DNA of 64,000 bases from a virus: positions 1 through 64,000 of IMG/VR virus record IMGVR_UViG_3300036985_002638; one strand, written 5' to 3'. Shown in pieces: positions 28,801 to 36,418 of this stretch. The translations under genes and the position numbers were made by a program. The first letter of the stretch is position 1, and each line of letters begins with the position of its first letter. The notes beneath the pieces are model-generated. The model had not been told where the DNA came from and made no database searches. It was given only the letters and a program-made list of their open reading frames with translations.

Positions 28801-31146
28801 CAAAGAGCCTTATTAAAAGAAGCTAGTAAAGAGTTTGCTATTAAAGCTAAAAGATACTTAGGGTACTTAAAATATAAAAAAGACTTTAGAGCAGTACAAG
28901 CTATCCTAAAAGATAAGGATTTAGATGAATATACTGAAAATGAGTTAAACGATTTAATTACTAAGTTATTTTCATTTAATGATAGAGCAGCTAAGGCAGT
29001 AAAAGAGAGAGCGTATCAAAGACTTGGACACCTAGTTACTGTTAAGCAAAACGAGATACATAAAGATAAAGAAGGCTTTATAGAGGCATTAGGTAAAACA
29101 AGTGATATTAGTCCACTACAAAGTAAGATATTACATTACTCTCAATTTTCTGAAAAGAATGCAGATATGCAAGCCTTAGCATTAGCAAATGGAAAGGCTA
29201 TTATTGATAAAATAACTGAAGCTAATTCATTAAAAGATACTCATGCTAAACTTGGATTAAAAGTAATTCAAGAAGAGAATAAGAGATTAGGTATTACAGG
29301 TAAAGCCGCCAATAGATTTAGTTCTGATTCAAGTAAATACTTTGAGTGGATGATAGATGATAATGGTAATTACTTAACAATAGATGAAGCAAAAGCTAAA
29401 GGATTGTCTAAAGCTAAACTTGACTACTTAGACTTCCATAGAGAAACAGTTGCAGGATATAGAGAATCTATGTCTGCAAATGACTATGAGAATGTTAAAA
29501 TGGGTGCCATTAGAGTAGATAAGAACTTTAGAGAGGCTTATAAATCAGAAGGTTTAATTCCTGCTTTTAGTTATTACTTAGGTGGAGGAGCAACTAACTT
29601 AGGTAGAGTTAGAATCCTACATAATGGTAAGGTAATGTCTTATTCTGAAATAGAGAAAGAGATTATTGCTGGTGTTGACAAGAAAAACATTAAGAGTATA
29701 GCAAAGGCTTTATATAATTTACTTGTAGCTAACATTAAAGCTAGACGCCAATTAAAGAAAGGTCAAAATATTGATGAGAAAGATAATCCATTAGAGTTAA
29801 AAGGAGATGCTGAGTATTCATTAAACGAGAAAGGTCAATTAGTAAGTAAGTTTGATAAGCCAAGAGCTAAAGATAGAGGTTACTCAAAAGACTTCTATAA
29901 AGCTATGAATCAATTTATAGATGAGTCAGCACACGTTAAGCATATCAGTAAGATTATGCCATTAGTTGAGGCTATAGAGTATCTTAATAAGTATGGTTAC
30001 ATGGAAGAGGGATATGTTCCTAAAAAGAATGTATCTAAGTGGATTAACGATTGGAAAGCTTTACAGATTTTCAAAGAACCTTATGTAAATGATCCTGTTA
30101 TTGATGCGGCTATTAAATCTTTAAGAAAATTAGTAGCAAGTACAACAATGTGGTTTAATATTCCTGCTAATGCTATTAACGTATTTGTAGGTAACTACAA
30201 TAATTGGAGAGCTGAGAACGCAGAAACATTAGCTAGAGGTAATGCTAGATTATTTGGAGGTAAAGGAAGTAGAAAAAAAGTAGGTATTGTTAATGATTAT
30301 GCTTTGGCTATTATTAAAAAATACAACTTAGTAAACCAAGATTTTGACTCTCATCCTGTAATTAAAGCAGGTAGTATATTTTCTAAGTTAGCAACGTGGG
30401 GTACTCAAGTAGGTGAATATCAAATACAAGGTTCTTTAGGGTTAGGTTTACTTAATCAAGAAGAGTTTGATAGTTTTGAGTTTACTAAAGATAAATACGG
30501 TAACGATGTATTAACTGTTAAGCCTAATGGAAAGTATACTGAAGATGAGATTAAATCTAAAATGACTCAAGTTAAGAATAGAGTTACTGATATACAAGGT
30601 AAGTATCCTGACGAAGACCGCCGTAATATTATGCGTGGAGAGTTCGGTAAAGCTTTATTCCAATTTAAAGTATGGATGCCAGATTGGTTCAAAGAAAGAT
30701 TCTCAGCTAGATACTTTAATGCTTATGGCCAAGAGAAAGAAGGTTCTTATACTAAGATGTTAAGAGTAGGAGTTAAAGAAATGGCTGCCGATTTAAAGAA
30801 AGGTGATATTAAAAAAGCTTTAACTAATCCTGCTTTTGTTCAAAACTTAAAAGGAATGGCTACAATCGGAGCTTTATTAGCTCTTAAACACGGAGGAGAT
30901 GACGATGATGATAAGAAAAAAGGTGGGTTAAATTGGGATAGTGCATTAAGTCAAGTATTATTTATCTTTGATTTAGAGCAAGATAAGTACATGGTAAGTA
31001 ACCCTGCTGCTATTTTGGGCAAGATTAAAGATATGTTAAATGCTTTTGAGGCACTTGTAGGATTTGAGGAAGATGCTTGGCAGAAAACTAAGAGAATTTT
31101 ACCAGGAGGTAAAGCTGTAACATTTGTTGAAAATCAAATAAAATAA
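22891..31146 (+). CDS. Giant polyvalent internal virion protein with zincin-like peptidase domain (2751 aa)
   Basis: This is the largest gene in the window. An N-terminal low-complexity part contains repeated F/DPNQ-type motifs, followed by a helical region near residues 290-480 and K/E-rich linkers (about 600-650 and 1380-1460). A peptidase-like segment has I-HEAGH at residues 1778-1783, matching the HExxH-type zinc site in shorter HExGH form, with a downstream Glu-rich helix (KEVLAEAIGREGAD). The C-terminal 500 residues (PANAINVFVGNYNNWRAEN, then FQFKVWMPDWFKERF) look like the large polyvalent protein type C-terminus that phages and conjugative elements deliver into the recipient cell. No RNA polymerase DxDGD motif was seen. 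It is probably ejected with the DNA and may cleave murein or host proteins. Confidence 0.65.
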   Translation: MPEKPKFNPNEPYKTVNTAKPAFDPNQDFKVIDEGRTFDRDSNVELPKYTTPQDLEIDSTLNFIQENSLRTMRDDEKDILKNMMKNPLTSKEELSDAIVTLQGKKAKQIDNSWTTPDYYMKRDEKSGNYKPIALEQGEKIPVGYHAASIWGTKESAKDDNAWQDIGKSLANGVFGLMGGVVDVAQSGYELVTGDESETLRSGKNAIEGLKFEKDADLDRPVYNMEGITKWADLLDKDRFDFSPQALWGTFNSTAESLTEFGLGSLTGATWLKGAKALKYGYKGIDKALDLGKAGKLGAIFTGSFFTNIGETRDAAEEAGLEGRDKGAVSLGIATVKSAIDAAFGLEGKIMSNAFKASEREVFKNLIKKAEKDAVTGLITPNGFKQLMKEASLEYSTLAKVGSKSGQVVKDMIEEGSNEVATDFAQKAGEQLWDKLTPDERGQFGTDAFDAKSFGSYANSFTQGAISGGMMSIPSQVLKNNHDRQSINAYERVKEGPEAVNALRTDLNNALDKGEITPSEHEQANFKIDAYSKYNEETKGVNLKPENEKKAFELSFQIQGLKTEIPTNENEISKLDPIARAKVESKQKQAKELQSELNDIIRQGEIKGEPVIPKKEEERIQKEKEKEIKVEETNSKLSQEKEVEKAKTRQPDIEGLGKEKVITYPKLENKPYWKDDKRTYEEIDTEEFNNPSTDARTIHRVVRKEAYNKPNRKLFGNLTKRLYSYINDEGDRMKGDVIEVTMEDGKKIRVASSKQEFKDENDKTVRWDDIFRRHFRSERTQGNEEGLPVGIRAVDLNNPLNEDKGPDYKPGKIALKVFDARTGKFLSWAKETKTGSAESLDKAGNELYTAEQKDLLKTLEQQMYNENPEGGDVIERLTKPKPKPTPTDLKAQKTDIERRNKETESKIKNKELFLAEYDEKGNKIGESVGEMISQSSAAPIATSVREQDGFEFVEFSNPQTGQVDVIVSGDTKGNYVGFYRLYENGKPTNKWSSKMNSKSKTAFKTMISGVQEMLPQNHEYSEKTSISTDGLRVWNQQLQRGYELQYDSNGDLITDAVAINGDALVNELGIDVNEGNFDNISVTSKKQFETVKKALLPYLEKFGLNESNIRNVSGTVEIDLPVLRKSNTTQPTTQTSNQSEIEAKKADIEKRSGLNGVEEIIFSNPNFRLEGFEIDGNYWNVVTSTDRAKVLVNINGVIVPFYLTTGQAGKGLVPGWYPFFGIGKDGWLNKTDKSDMETYYERYWGKETADIVKSISEELNGFYGTDPSAFKNDGDPNATSRPLTTLADKVEDYINSKLNYTPAINNADARKTLRSNVEQLGKEINAKYDAELAALEGTTTTTEKAKVATEKIVEEGKAKVAEQKASVPLTITKAVKQQLYDLGYSKVNVDNMKPERALDIINKQETNKKEVISEKESTKKEPAAKKDSSSLRRKITGYNQLSSDEKKSDFGVNLRKEIQKEVEEFGGSLKPLLKGKIQLLDSEGKQVKKAPIKRKQSVIDAEKAIAKKRKDALSTNPTTPEQYIAMVIGSKGQFKESVVGEIPDVPSMMKDFKNGYTLESLYQGYQEKSGFYDINEDDFNSRANSFLSDYLTKGGRDLAIDYAVEAYEREINDGYTDKEIAEMVAYGESLGLTENEVVVIDESVQNLNEEEVTELETKIENTNEKDRNEESANKIIQNIAGEEGSNKSPFDEMESEQDSEEGKDIIKGEEGAEPFQKVSQRKGDFQKVFEKIQANFKGITVVEDASKFKGEQSTVAGKVSADGKTIYINPNYAGLDTPIHEAGHILIDAMGYNNRIIQAAIKQLRTTPLYAETKERYKELSESELDKEVLAEAIGREGADIFDKVEDRSKFKAYLDYIFDWLKQKLGLDKNVAKSLAKQIIGGVKTKELKGVATGKEQLQKDKKKPFADQALKYNQYATAEGFDAQKEFDKYEQATVELREVKEDEKLATIAADEAVTDEEIKSADAELEKQRALLKEASKEFAIKAKRYLGYLKYKKDFRAVQAILKDKDLDEYTENELNDLITKLFSFNDRAAKAVKERAYQRLGHLVTVKQNEIHKDKEGFIEALGKTSDISPLQSKILHYSQFSEKNADMQALALANGKAIIDKITEANSLKDTHAKLGLKVIQEENKRLGITGKAANRFSSDSSKYFEWMIDDNGNYLTIDEAKAKGLSKAKLDYLDFHRETVAGYRESMSANDYENVKMGAIRVDKNFREAYKSEGLIPAFSYYLGGGATNLGRVRILHNGKVMSYSEIEKEIIAGVDKKNIKSIAKALYNLLVANIKARRQLKKGQNIDEKDNPLELKGDAEYSLNEKGQLVSKFDKPRAKDRGYSKDFYKAMNQFIDESAHVKHISKIMPLVEAIEYLNKYGYMEEGYVPKKNVSKWINDWKALQIFKEPYVNDPVIDAAIKSLRKLVASTTMWFNIPANAINVFVGNYNNWRAENAETLARGNARLFGGKGSRKKVGIVNDYALAIIKKYNLVNQDFDSHPVIKAGSIFSKLATWGTQVGEYQIQGSLGLGLLNQEEFDSFEFTKDKYGNDVLTVKPNGKYTEDEIKSKMTQVKNRVTDIQGKYPDEDRRNIMRGEFGKALFQFKVWMPDWFKERFSARYFNAYGQEKEGSYTKMLRVGVKEMAADLKKGDIKKALTNPAFVQNLKGMATIGALLALKHGGDDDDDKKKGGLNWDSALSQVLFIFDLEQDKYMVSNPAAILGKIKDMLNAFEALVGFEEDAWQKTKRILPGGKAVTFVENQIK
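24786..24803. repeat. Dispersed 18-bp palindrome, copy 3 (inside coding sequence)
   Basis: TAACTCAAAGTTGAGTCA matches the family in 17 of 18 positions but lies inside the 2751-codon gene, where it encodes N-S-K-L-S. It may be coincidental or a true binding site. Confidence 0.45.
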
Positions 31147-31151
31147 TCTAT

Positions 31152-31168
31152 ATATTTACACTATAAAA
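31152..31168 (+). promoter_or_regulatory. Candidate late promoter before the second virion gene group
   Basis: TATTTACACTATAAAAG lies eight bases before the ATG at 31177. It resembles the stretch before 1101. Tentative. Confidence 0.3.
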
Positions 31169-31176
31169 GTAATAAA

Positions 31177-31848
31177 ATGGCATTAGAAAGAATAGATTTA
31201 ACAGGTTGTATCGAAATAGAGAAAGGTTGCACACAACTTTTGTTCTCAGATATAACTGGATTCCTTGTTACAGTATGTAACGATGAGTATAATGAATTTG
31301 GATATGGATTAATAGATGGAATAGCATTAGATGATGTTACTTCCGCGCAATTAAACGTCTATTATCCTTCGATGACTACGCCTATTACTTTTGATTTCAT
31401 TATCGCTAGTCACGTTATTACAGAATGTTTATTCACTGATTTAAACGGAACAGTAACAGATATTACTGCTTTATTAGAATCTACAGTATTCCCTTTGACT
31501 AACTTTGATGTTACTTTAGCTGCTTATGGAGTTACTTTACCTGAAATGGCGGATGGCATCTTTAAATGGGATTACACTATCAGTGGATTGAGTGGAGGAT
31601 TATCATTCTCTTATACTACTTCAGATGAAGCTTTGTCTAGTTGTTCAGTAAATTGTTGCATAGAGAATAAATATGTAGAAATGGACTTATCTTGCGGATG
31701 CTTTGACGATAAATTAAAAAACTTAATTCTATCAGAAGTATTATTACAAGGCGCTAAATACGCTATGAACGTAGGACAAGATAATAAAGCTCAAGGTATG
31801 TTAGATAAGGCTGCTGAGATTTGTGATAGTAATTGTACAGATTGTTAA
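31177..31848 (+). CDS. Cysteine-rich structural protein (223 aa)
   Basis: The 223-residue protein has a beta-rich body and many cysteines, clustered at residues 154-166 (SSCSVNCCIE), 175-177 (CGC) and at the C-terminus (CDSNCTDC). The cysteines could bind metal or form disulfides in a virion part. It opens a compact group of five small genes (31177-33990) after the internal virion genes. No family was recognised. Confidence 0.6.
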   Translation: MALERIDLTGCIEIEKGCTQLLFSDITGFLVTVCNDEYNEFGYGLIDGIALDDVTSAQLNVYYPSMTTPITFDFIIASHVITECLFTDLNGTVTDITALLESTVFPLTNFDVTLAAYGVTLPEMADGIFKWDYTISGLSGGLSFSYTTSDEALSSCSVNCCIENKYVEMDLSCGCFDDKLKNLILSEVLLQGAKYAMNVGQDNKAQGMLDKAAEICDSNCTDC

Positions 31849-31866
31849 AAATTAAAAATATTAAAT

Positions 31867-32268
31867 ATGTGTAAATGTTCAGGTAAATGTGGTTGTAATA
31901 TCACATCAACAACAAAAGGAGAAAAAGGTGATGCTAGTCCAGTATCTAATTTAGGATATAAAGTTTATTCTGCATTAATTTCACAATCTGGAACTAGTAT
32001 ACCTACCGCTAATGTTTTTCAAAACACATTAGGCGCTACGATTAGCTTCACAAGGTCTGCTATCGGAGTATACGTTGCTACTTTTTCATCTGACCCAACA
32101 ACAGATTCAGCTAAAATATTAGTAGTTGTTAGTGCAAATTCTCTTGGGGTTTTAACTCAAACTGCTAAAACAACTAGTACGGTTGGATTTAGAAGTTATA
32201 ATTATTCTGCTGCTCTGTCTGATGATATATTGGCAAATAATTTTTTAGAAATTCGCGTATACCCATAA
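31867..32268 (+). CDS. Small fibre-like protein with Cys-rich start (133 aa)
   Basis: The start MCKCSGKCGCN, followed by TTKGEKGD, is a Cys-rich tip joined to a short collagen-like piece. This is a known opening of small appendage proteins in Bacteroidota phages. A beta-rich C-terminal domain follows. It shares its final base with the next ATG (TAATG at 32266-32270). Confidence 0.6.
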   Translation: MCKCSGKCGCNITSTTKGEKGDASPVSNLGYKVYSALISQSGTSIPTANVFQNTLGATISFTRSAIGVYVATFSSDPTTDSAKILVVVSANSLGVLTQTAKTTSTVGFRSYNYSAALSDDILANNFLEIRVYP

Positions 32269-32852
32269 TGGAAATTCAAACTAAACATAGACTAGAATTA
32301 TTAAACGCAAAGTGTAATTATGTTTGCGCTGTAGATATTTTACAAAATAAAATGTCTTACGGAGAGGATGTATCATGTTGCATTAATAAACTTTACTTGG
32401 CTCAAAAACTTATAGGGAGACTTGAGTGTTTTTGTTTTGAAACTCCTGTGTATGACAATGCTGTGTCAGCAGAGTTTACTTTTACTGTAGCTAATAATTT
32501 CTACTTACCAGATACTATTTTGCAATTAGATGTTAATGGAGTTCAAGTAGCAACTAAAATAATAGAAAAGGAACCACCAATAAAACCTATATCGTGGTCT
32601 GAATTATTAGATAGTATTAATTATACTTACGAATTAGTAAATAATGGCGACACCAGTACACTTACTTTAATCATGCCTTGTAACATTACAGACATTACAG
32701 CATCAATAACTAAATCAGGAGTAACTAATACATTTATTTTAACTAATACTGTTGTAGGAGTATGTGAAGTACCTACACCTCCTTGTTATAACTGTATAGA
32801 GAACTCTGATTTACCTAAAATGTATGAAGTGTTACATAAATTATTACAATGA
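32268..32852 (+). CDS. Virion-associated protein, unassigned (194 aa)
   Basis: About 60 helical residues with several cysteines precede a beta-rich domain, and a PPC-x-x-C motif is near the end. It overlaps both neighbours by a few bases, so it is part of one operon with the Cys-rich proteins before it. Function unknown. Confidence 0.55.
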   Translation: MEIQTKHRLELLNAKCNYVCAVDILQNKMSYGEDVSCCINKLYLAQKLIGRLECFCFETPVYDNAVSAEFTFTVANNFYLPDTILQLDVNGVQVATKIIEKEPPIKPISWSELLDSINYTYELVNNGDTSTLTLIMPCNITDITASITKSGVTNTFILTNTVVGVCEVPTPPCYNCIENSDLPKMYEVLHKLLQ

Positions 32853-33376
32853 TTTTTACAATAGCTCAGATAAACACTATATGGCAAAATAAAACTGCCA
32901 CATTAGATAAAATTTATCTTTGTGATGATAATTATATGTATAAGGGAGTGAGTAACGGCGCTTTAACAAGAGTTCTTACTGGCAACTTAGATAATTATAA
33001 AGCTGAGTTAAGAAAGCAACAGTTAGCTGCTGAGCAAGAGGAATATCAACAGCAATTAACTGTAGAGTCATTAGTTAGTCAAGTATCAGAATTAAGTACA
33101 AAATCTGAAATAAAACAAGTAGAGGTTGATTTTGGTAACGAAGGATTATTTGAAAAAGAATTTACTATATATGACAGTAGAATATTATCAGATACATTAA
33201 TATTAGCATCATTAGCATACTCTAAACCAACAGATAAAGATTTAGATGAATTAGAGATGGATGATTTAATAATTAAAGCAGGGGTATCATCCGAAGAAAT
33301 ATTTAACTTGTTTATAACGGCAGCAGATGGAAGTCCATTAGAAGGAAAATTTAAAATTAACTACTCAATAAATTAA
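32849..33376 (+). CDS. Virion-associated protein with helical middle (175 aa)
   Basis: A central Q/E-rich helix (about residues 50-95, RKQQLAAEQEEYQQQ) could be a coiled coil, followed by a small beta domain. The ATG overlaps the previous stop (ATGA). It is probably an appendage or assembly protein, by context only. Confidence 0.5.
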   Translation: MIFTIAQINTIWQNKTATLDKIYLCDDNYMYKGVSNGALTRVLTGNLDNYKAELRKQQLAAEQEEYQQQLTVESLVSQVSELSTKSEIKQVEVDFGNEGLFEKEFTIYDSRILSDTLILASLAYSKPTDKDLDELEMDDLIIKAGVSSEEIFNLFITAADGSPLEGKFKINYSIN

Positions 33377-33381
33377 ATATT

Positions 33382-33990
33382 ATGGCAATTATTAAAGACT
33401 TATTAGGATATATTTGGAAAATAGATCAAACTTCTCAAGCAGGTAGAGTTACACAATATAATACAGATGCTTCTTTAGTTAAAACTATTGATGGTGTTTC
33501 TAAAACGTATTCAGCTTCTATAACAGGACTTGTTGTTGCTGCGGCGGCTACTGATTTTTTTATGATAACAGGAAGTGCTACTAAAACAATCCGTATAACT
33601 AAAATAGAATTGATAGGTACGGCTACTGGAGATATAGTTACAGATATTACAGTTATAAAGAGGTCTACATTAAATGAAGAAGGAACATCAACAACTTTAA
33701 CAAGTGTTCCTCACGATAGTTCAGATGAACCAGCTACATCAGTTATAAAAGCTTATACTGTTAACTCAAAAAAATTAGGTACATCTGTTGGTGATATAAT
33801 TTCTCATAAATTATTTTTAAGTACATCCAAAACTCAACCATACGCATTAAAAATGTTATTTGGAGATAGAGCTTCTAAAGCTATTGTTTTAAGAGGAGCC
33901 GACCAATGTTTATGTTTAAATTACAATGGAAATACTAATGCAGGTAACGCTATATCTATTTCAGTAGAGTTCATAGAAGACTCCTTGTAG
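33382..33990 (+). CDS. Beta-rich virion protein, decoration or fibre type (202 aa)
   Basis: The body (residues 45-200) is beta-rich with the order TKTIRITKIELIGTAT, then VIKRST, then VPHDSSDEPATS, then FIEDSL. I have seen this arrangement in jelly-roll phage structural proteins. There is no signal peptide. It is the last virion gene before the module ends. Confidence 0.55.
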   Translation: MAIIKDLLGYIWKIDQTSQAGRVTQYNTDASLVKTIDGVSKTYSASITGLVVAAAATDFFMITGSATKTIRITKIELIGTATGDIVTDITVIKRSTLNEEGTSTTLTSVPHDSSDEPATSVIKAYTVNSKKLGTSVGDIISHKLFLSTSKTQPYALKMLFGDRASKAIVLRGADQCLCLNYNGNTNAGNAISISVEFIEDSL

Positions 33991-34002
33991 TATTAGTATC
34001 TA

Positions 34003-34572
34003 GTGAAAAAATGCTGCAAATGTAAAATAGAAAAGAATATTGTTTGTTTTGTTTTTTACAAAACAACAAAGGATGGTCTATCGCCAGATTGTAAATCTTG
34101 TAGAAAAATATATAAAGCAAAATGGGATGCTAATAATAAAGAGCATAAAAGTATGTATAAAAAGAAATGGTATATTGAAAACAAAGAAGATGTTAAGCAA
34201 TATGGAAAAGATAATATAGTAAAAACAAGGTTATCTGCAAAGAAATATCAACAAAAACACAGAGATGAAAATCCTGAAATTTATTCTTCAAAAGAGTATA
34301 AAGAAAAAATGCGTTATTTAACCATAAAATCTAAGTACGGAATTACATCAGAAGATTATAATGCAATGTTTCTTAAACAAGAAGGTAAATGTGAAATTTG
34401 TAAAATTCACCAAAGTAATATAAATAGAACATTGGTAATAGACCATTGTCACGCTACAAATAAGGTTAGGGCATTACTTTGTCATAAATGTAATCTTGCA
34501 ATAGGGTTAATGAATGAAAGTATAGAATCGTTAAAATCAGCCATGAATTATATTAATAAATGGACTGAATAA
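34003..34572 (+). CDS. HNH endonuclease of the recombination endonuclease VII type
   Basis: The start is GTG 34003 (MKKCCKCKIEKN). The C-terminal part has CEICKIHQ, then LVIDHCHATNKVRALLCHKC, then NLAIGLMNES. These are the two CxxC zinc pairs and the D-H-C/H-H core of the T4 endonuclease VII-like HNH fold. An N-terminal CCKC zinc knuckle precedes a basic linker. Such genes act either as junction resolvases or as free-standing homing endonucleases. Its position at the edge between two transcription units and its lower coupling to neighbours favour the mobile form. Confidence 0.75.
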   Translation: MKKCCKCKIEKNIVCFVFYKTTKDGLSPDCKSCRKIYKAKWDANNKEHKSMYKKKWYIENKEDVKQYGKDNIVKTRLSAKKYQQKHRDENPEIYSSKEYKEKMRYLTIKSKYGITSEDYNAMFLKQEGKCEICKIHQSNINRTLVIDHCHATNKVRALLCHKCNLAIGLMNESIESLKSAMNYINKWTE

Positions 34573-34595
34573 TAGTTAGCTATAAAATAATAAAA

Positions 34596-34618
34596 AACCC
34601 TCTTTTTTAGGGAGGGTT
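34596..34618. terminator. Bidirectional terminator between convergent modules
   Basis: AACCCTC (34596-34602) pairs with GAGGGTT (34612-34618), with A-runs to the left and T-rich sequence inside and around. It separates the rightward virion module from the leftward replication module. The remaining 100 bases up to 34720 hold two ACGATTC copies and a possible GATGAG/CTCAT pairing, but nothing I can name. Confidence 0.65.
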
Positions 34619-34720
34619 AATTACTGACTTACGATTCAGATGAGCTAGTGGGCTTTAATTTATTTAGGAATAGATTAAACGCATCTCATTTTTACGATTC
34701 ACACGTCTGTGACCAATGTT

Positions 34721-35116
34721 TTAAACATCATTTAGGCTAAATATAATTCCTTTACAGAAGCTTTTACCGTCTTTTTTTAAATCATACTGAACGTGCTTTA
34801 TAAGAGTTAAGAACTTCCATTTGAATAGACTGTGCTTATCCCAAAACACTTCTATCACTTTTCTTGATTTATTAGGACACTGCTTAGTATAAGGTACATA
34901 TTCATCTCCTTCTTTAGCCATAAATATCTGTCCGCCGTGAAGTAAATCAAACTCATCTTTTAAAGAACCACTAAAGATTATAGTATCGTCACCAATGGCA
35001 GACACTATTACTAAGTTACTGTATTTAGCTGAGTTAATAACACTTTTAGTAAAGCTATCATCTACGTCAAATCCATTTAATTGTTTTGCTAGTTCTTCAG
35101 CAGATATTTTGCTCAT
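34721..35116 (-). CDS. Conserved phage protein of unknown function (131 aa)
   Basis: Last gene of the leftward operon. The C-terminal part (VFWDKHSLFKWKFLT, then VQYDLKKDGKSFCKGIIFSL) resembles a small protein found in many phages, with the ending F-x-x-x-x-x-G-x-x-[YF]-C-x-G-I-x-F. No enzymatic motif is seen. It begins directly next to the stop of the GroES-like gene. Confidence 0.6.
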   Translation of the reverse strand: MSKISAEELAKQLNGFDVDDSFTKSVINSAKYSNLVIVSAIGDDTIIFSGSLKDEFDLLHGGQIFMAKEGDEYVPYTKQCPNKSRKVIEVFWDKHSLFKWKFLTLIKHVQYDLKKDGKSFCKGIIFSLNDV

Positions 35117-35650
35117 TTACTTCTTTTTAGACTGTTTAGTAACTGCGAAAATTGTCTTTTTTCTAGCTTTCAACTTCTCTTCATAAATGTCTTCTTTGTT
35201 AGCTTGAGCTTTATCTACACGTTTTAATGTAGCTGCTTGAGTTTGTATTTTAGCGTTTCTACGTTTCTGTTCCGCCGACTCTGGAGCTGCTTTTACTTGA
35301 GCTTCTTCATCTAATACAATGTAATAAATAGAACTCTCATGCGTCATTAAATAAGGCTTACCATTGATAATAGACTCTAAGTTAGCCATTGAATTGTAAA
35401 TCACTAATAAACCCACTTTAAGGTAATCTGAACACTCAGGACCTAATGCTATGATTCTAGCAGTAAACTCTTGAGTACTAACTGCATCAGGAATGATTAA
35501 TCCTGTTTCAGACTTTCTTTCTCCTCCTTTAACGCGTTGTAATAAAACTGATTTACCTAATGGAATAACGTTTACATTACTTTTAACTAAATCCTCTGGC
35601 ACTTTGATTGCTTGGATTCTTTTTGCTAATTGCTGATTAATGCTTTCCAT
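35117..35650 (-). CDS. GroES-like co-chaperonin
   Basis: Residues 25-115 have the Cpn10 layout: VIPLGKSVLLQRVKGGERKS, then TGLIIPDAVS, then ARIIALGPEC, then VGLLVIYNSM and a final beta-strand. GroES proteins form a seven-membered lid on GroEL, and phage versions such as T4 gp31 adapt host GroEL to fold the capsid protein. A Lys/Ala-rich C-terminal extension of about 50 residues (IQTQAATLKRVDKAQ) is unusual. No GroEL gene is in the window, so host GroEL is the presumed partner. Confidence 0.75.
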   Translation of the reverse strand: MESINQQLAKRIQAIKVPEDLVKSNVNVIPLGKSVLLQRVKGGERKSETGLIIPDAVSTQEFTARIIALGPECSDYLKVGLLVIYNSMANLESIINGKPYLMTHESSIYYIVLDEEAQVKAAPESAEQKRRNAKIQTQAATLKRVDKAQANKEDIYEEKLKARKKTIFAVTKQSKKK

Positions 35651-35753
35651 AGGTAGTAGGCTGTGTTGTTGTTAATTTAACTTTTGGGAATTTGTTTTCT
35701 GTCATCCATGCTTTTAAGCAATCGGCTCGTTTTGACATTTTTAATTTACTCAT
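35637..35753 (-). CDS. Very small protein overlapping the GroES-like gene start (38 aa)
   Basis: An ATG-to-TAA frame of 38 codons (start MSKLKMSKRADCLKAWMTEN) lies just upstream and overlaps the GroES-like start by 14 bases. The spacing and frame quality suggest a real, translationally coupled gene, but the length makes it uncertain. Function unknown. Confidence 0.45.
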   Translation of the reverse strand: MSKLKMSKRADCLKAWMTENKFPKVKLTTTQPTTYGKH

Positions 35754-35810
35754 TTTTTCTTTTTTTTGTTTGGTTATAAAATTAAACTATTTGTATTTAT
35801 TATCAAAATA

Positions 35811-36101
35811 TTAAGCGCATAAACTGTTTAAAAAATCAACAATTCTTTTAGCTTCTAAATCCCACATATTATAAAGTTCGTTTCCTTTGTTTTTATCTCG
35901 GATTTCTATCACTTTATTTTTCCAATCTCTGACTTGTTGAATATCATCTGACAATATTCTGTCTAACTGCTTAGTAGTAGAGAATGGATCAGGTTCTTTA
36001 ACATAGATTAACTCAGAACTATCCTCTGTTTTATTTTCTAACATTTCTTTGCTAATGTCTTTATTGTCTGAAGGATGTATTATCTTTATCATTATTGACA
36101 T
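35811..36101 (-). CDS. Hypothetical acidic protein (96 aa)
   Basis: The 96-residue product is charged and helical, with a central pattern DPFSTTKQLDRILSDDIQQV. Its start overlaps the end of the lipoprotein gene by ten bases. An alternative ATG four codons in is possible. I do not recognise the family. Confidence 0.55.
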   Translation of the reverse strand: MSIMIKIIHPSDNKDISKEMLENKTEDSSELIYVKEPDPFSTTKQLDRILSDDIQQVRDWKNKVIEIRDKNKGNELYNMWDLEAKRIVDFLNSLCA

Positions 36102-36337
36102 TCATTGCAACTGTTTTTTTCTATAACAGTTAGGTTCATTTGATTAGTTGCTCCATAGTTTGAAGTGGCTTGATATTCTGCATCCGTTGAGGTGCATTTG
36201 TAGAATATAAAAGAGTTATTGAAACCCATCTGATACCAACAATATACTTTTGAATTTGTTGTTTGTGTTGTGCTGCTTGGAGCAGTAGTTTTCTTTTGAC
36301 ATCCTACAAATAGGACTAAAATTAATAAGTGTTTCAT
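36092..36337 (-). CDS. Small lipoprotein (81 aa)
   Basis: A short N-terminus (MKHLLILVLFVGC) has a clean lipobox, LFVGC with Cys13, followed by a Ser/Thr-rich linker and a small Cys-containing domain. It has its own GTAACC/CGTATAA promoter at 36362-36389. Surface location in the infected cell is likely; function unknown. Confidence 0.6.
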   Translation of the reverse strand: MKHLLILVLFVGCQKKTTAPSSTTQTTNSKVYCWYQMGFNNSFIFYKCTSTDAEYQATSNYGATNQMNLTVIEKNSCNECQ

Positions 36338-36361
36338 AATTATTTGTTTTTGATTTAAATT

Positions 36362-36389
36362 TTATACGATACTTGATATAAAAGGTTAC
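36362..36389 (-). promoter_or_regulatory. GTAACC/CGTATAA-type promoter for the small lipoprotein gene
   Basis: On the minus strand GTAACC (36384-36389) is followed after 15 bp by CGTATAA (36362-36368). The 24-base leader down to the ATG is nearly identical to the leader of the MazG-like gene. Confidence 0.65.
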
Positions 36390-36418
36390 AAATTAATCAA
36401 TCATTTTAATTGTTTAAA

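Noticed and set aside
22891-31146. Virion RNA polymerase as in crAss-like or N4-type phages
   Set aside because: I looked for DxDGD and for N4-type polymerase motifs in the 2751- and 1446-residue proteins and found none; a peptidase-like HEAGH centre is seen instead.
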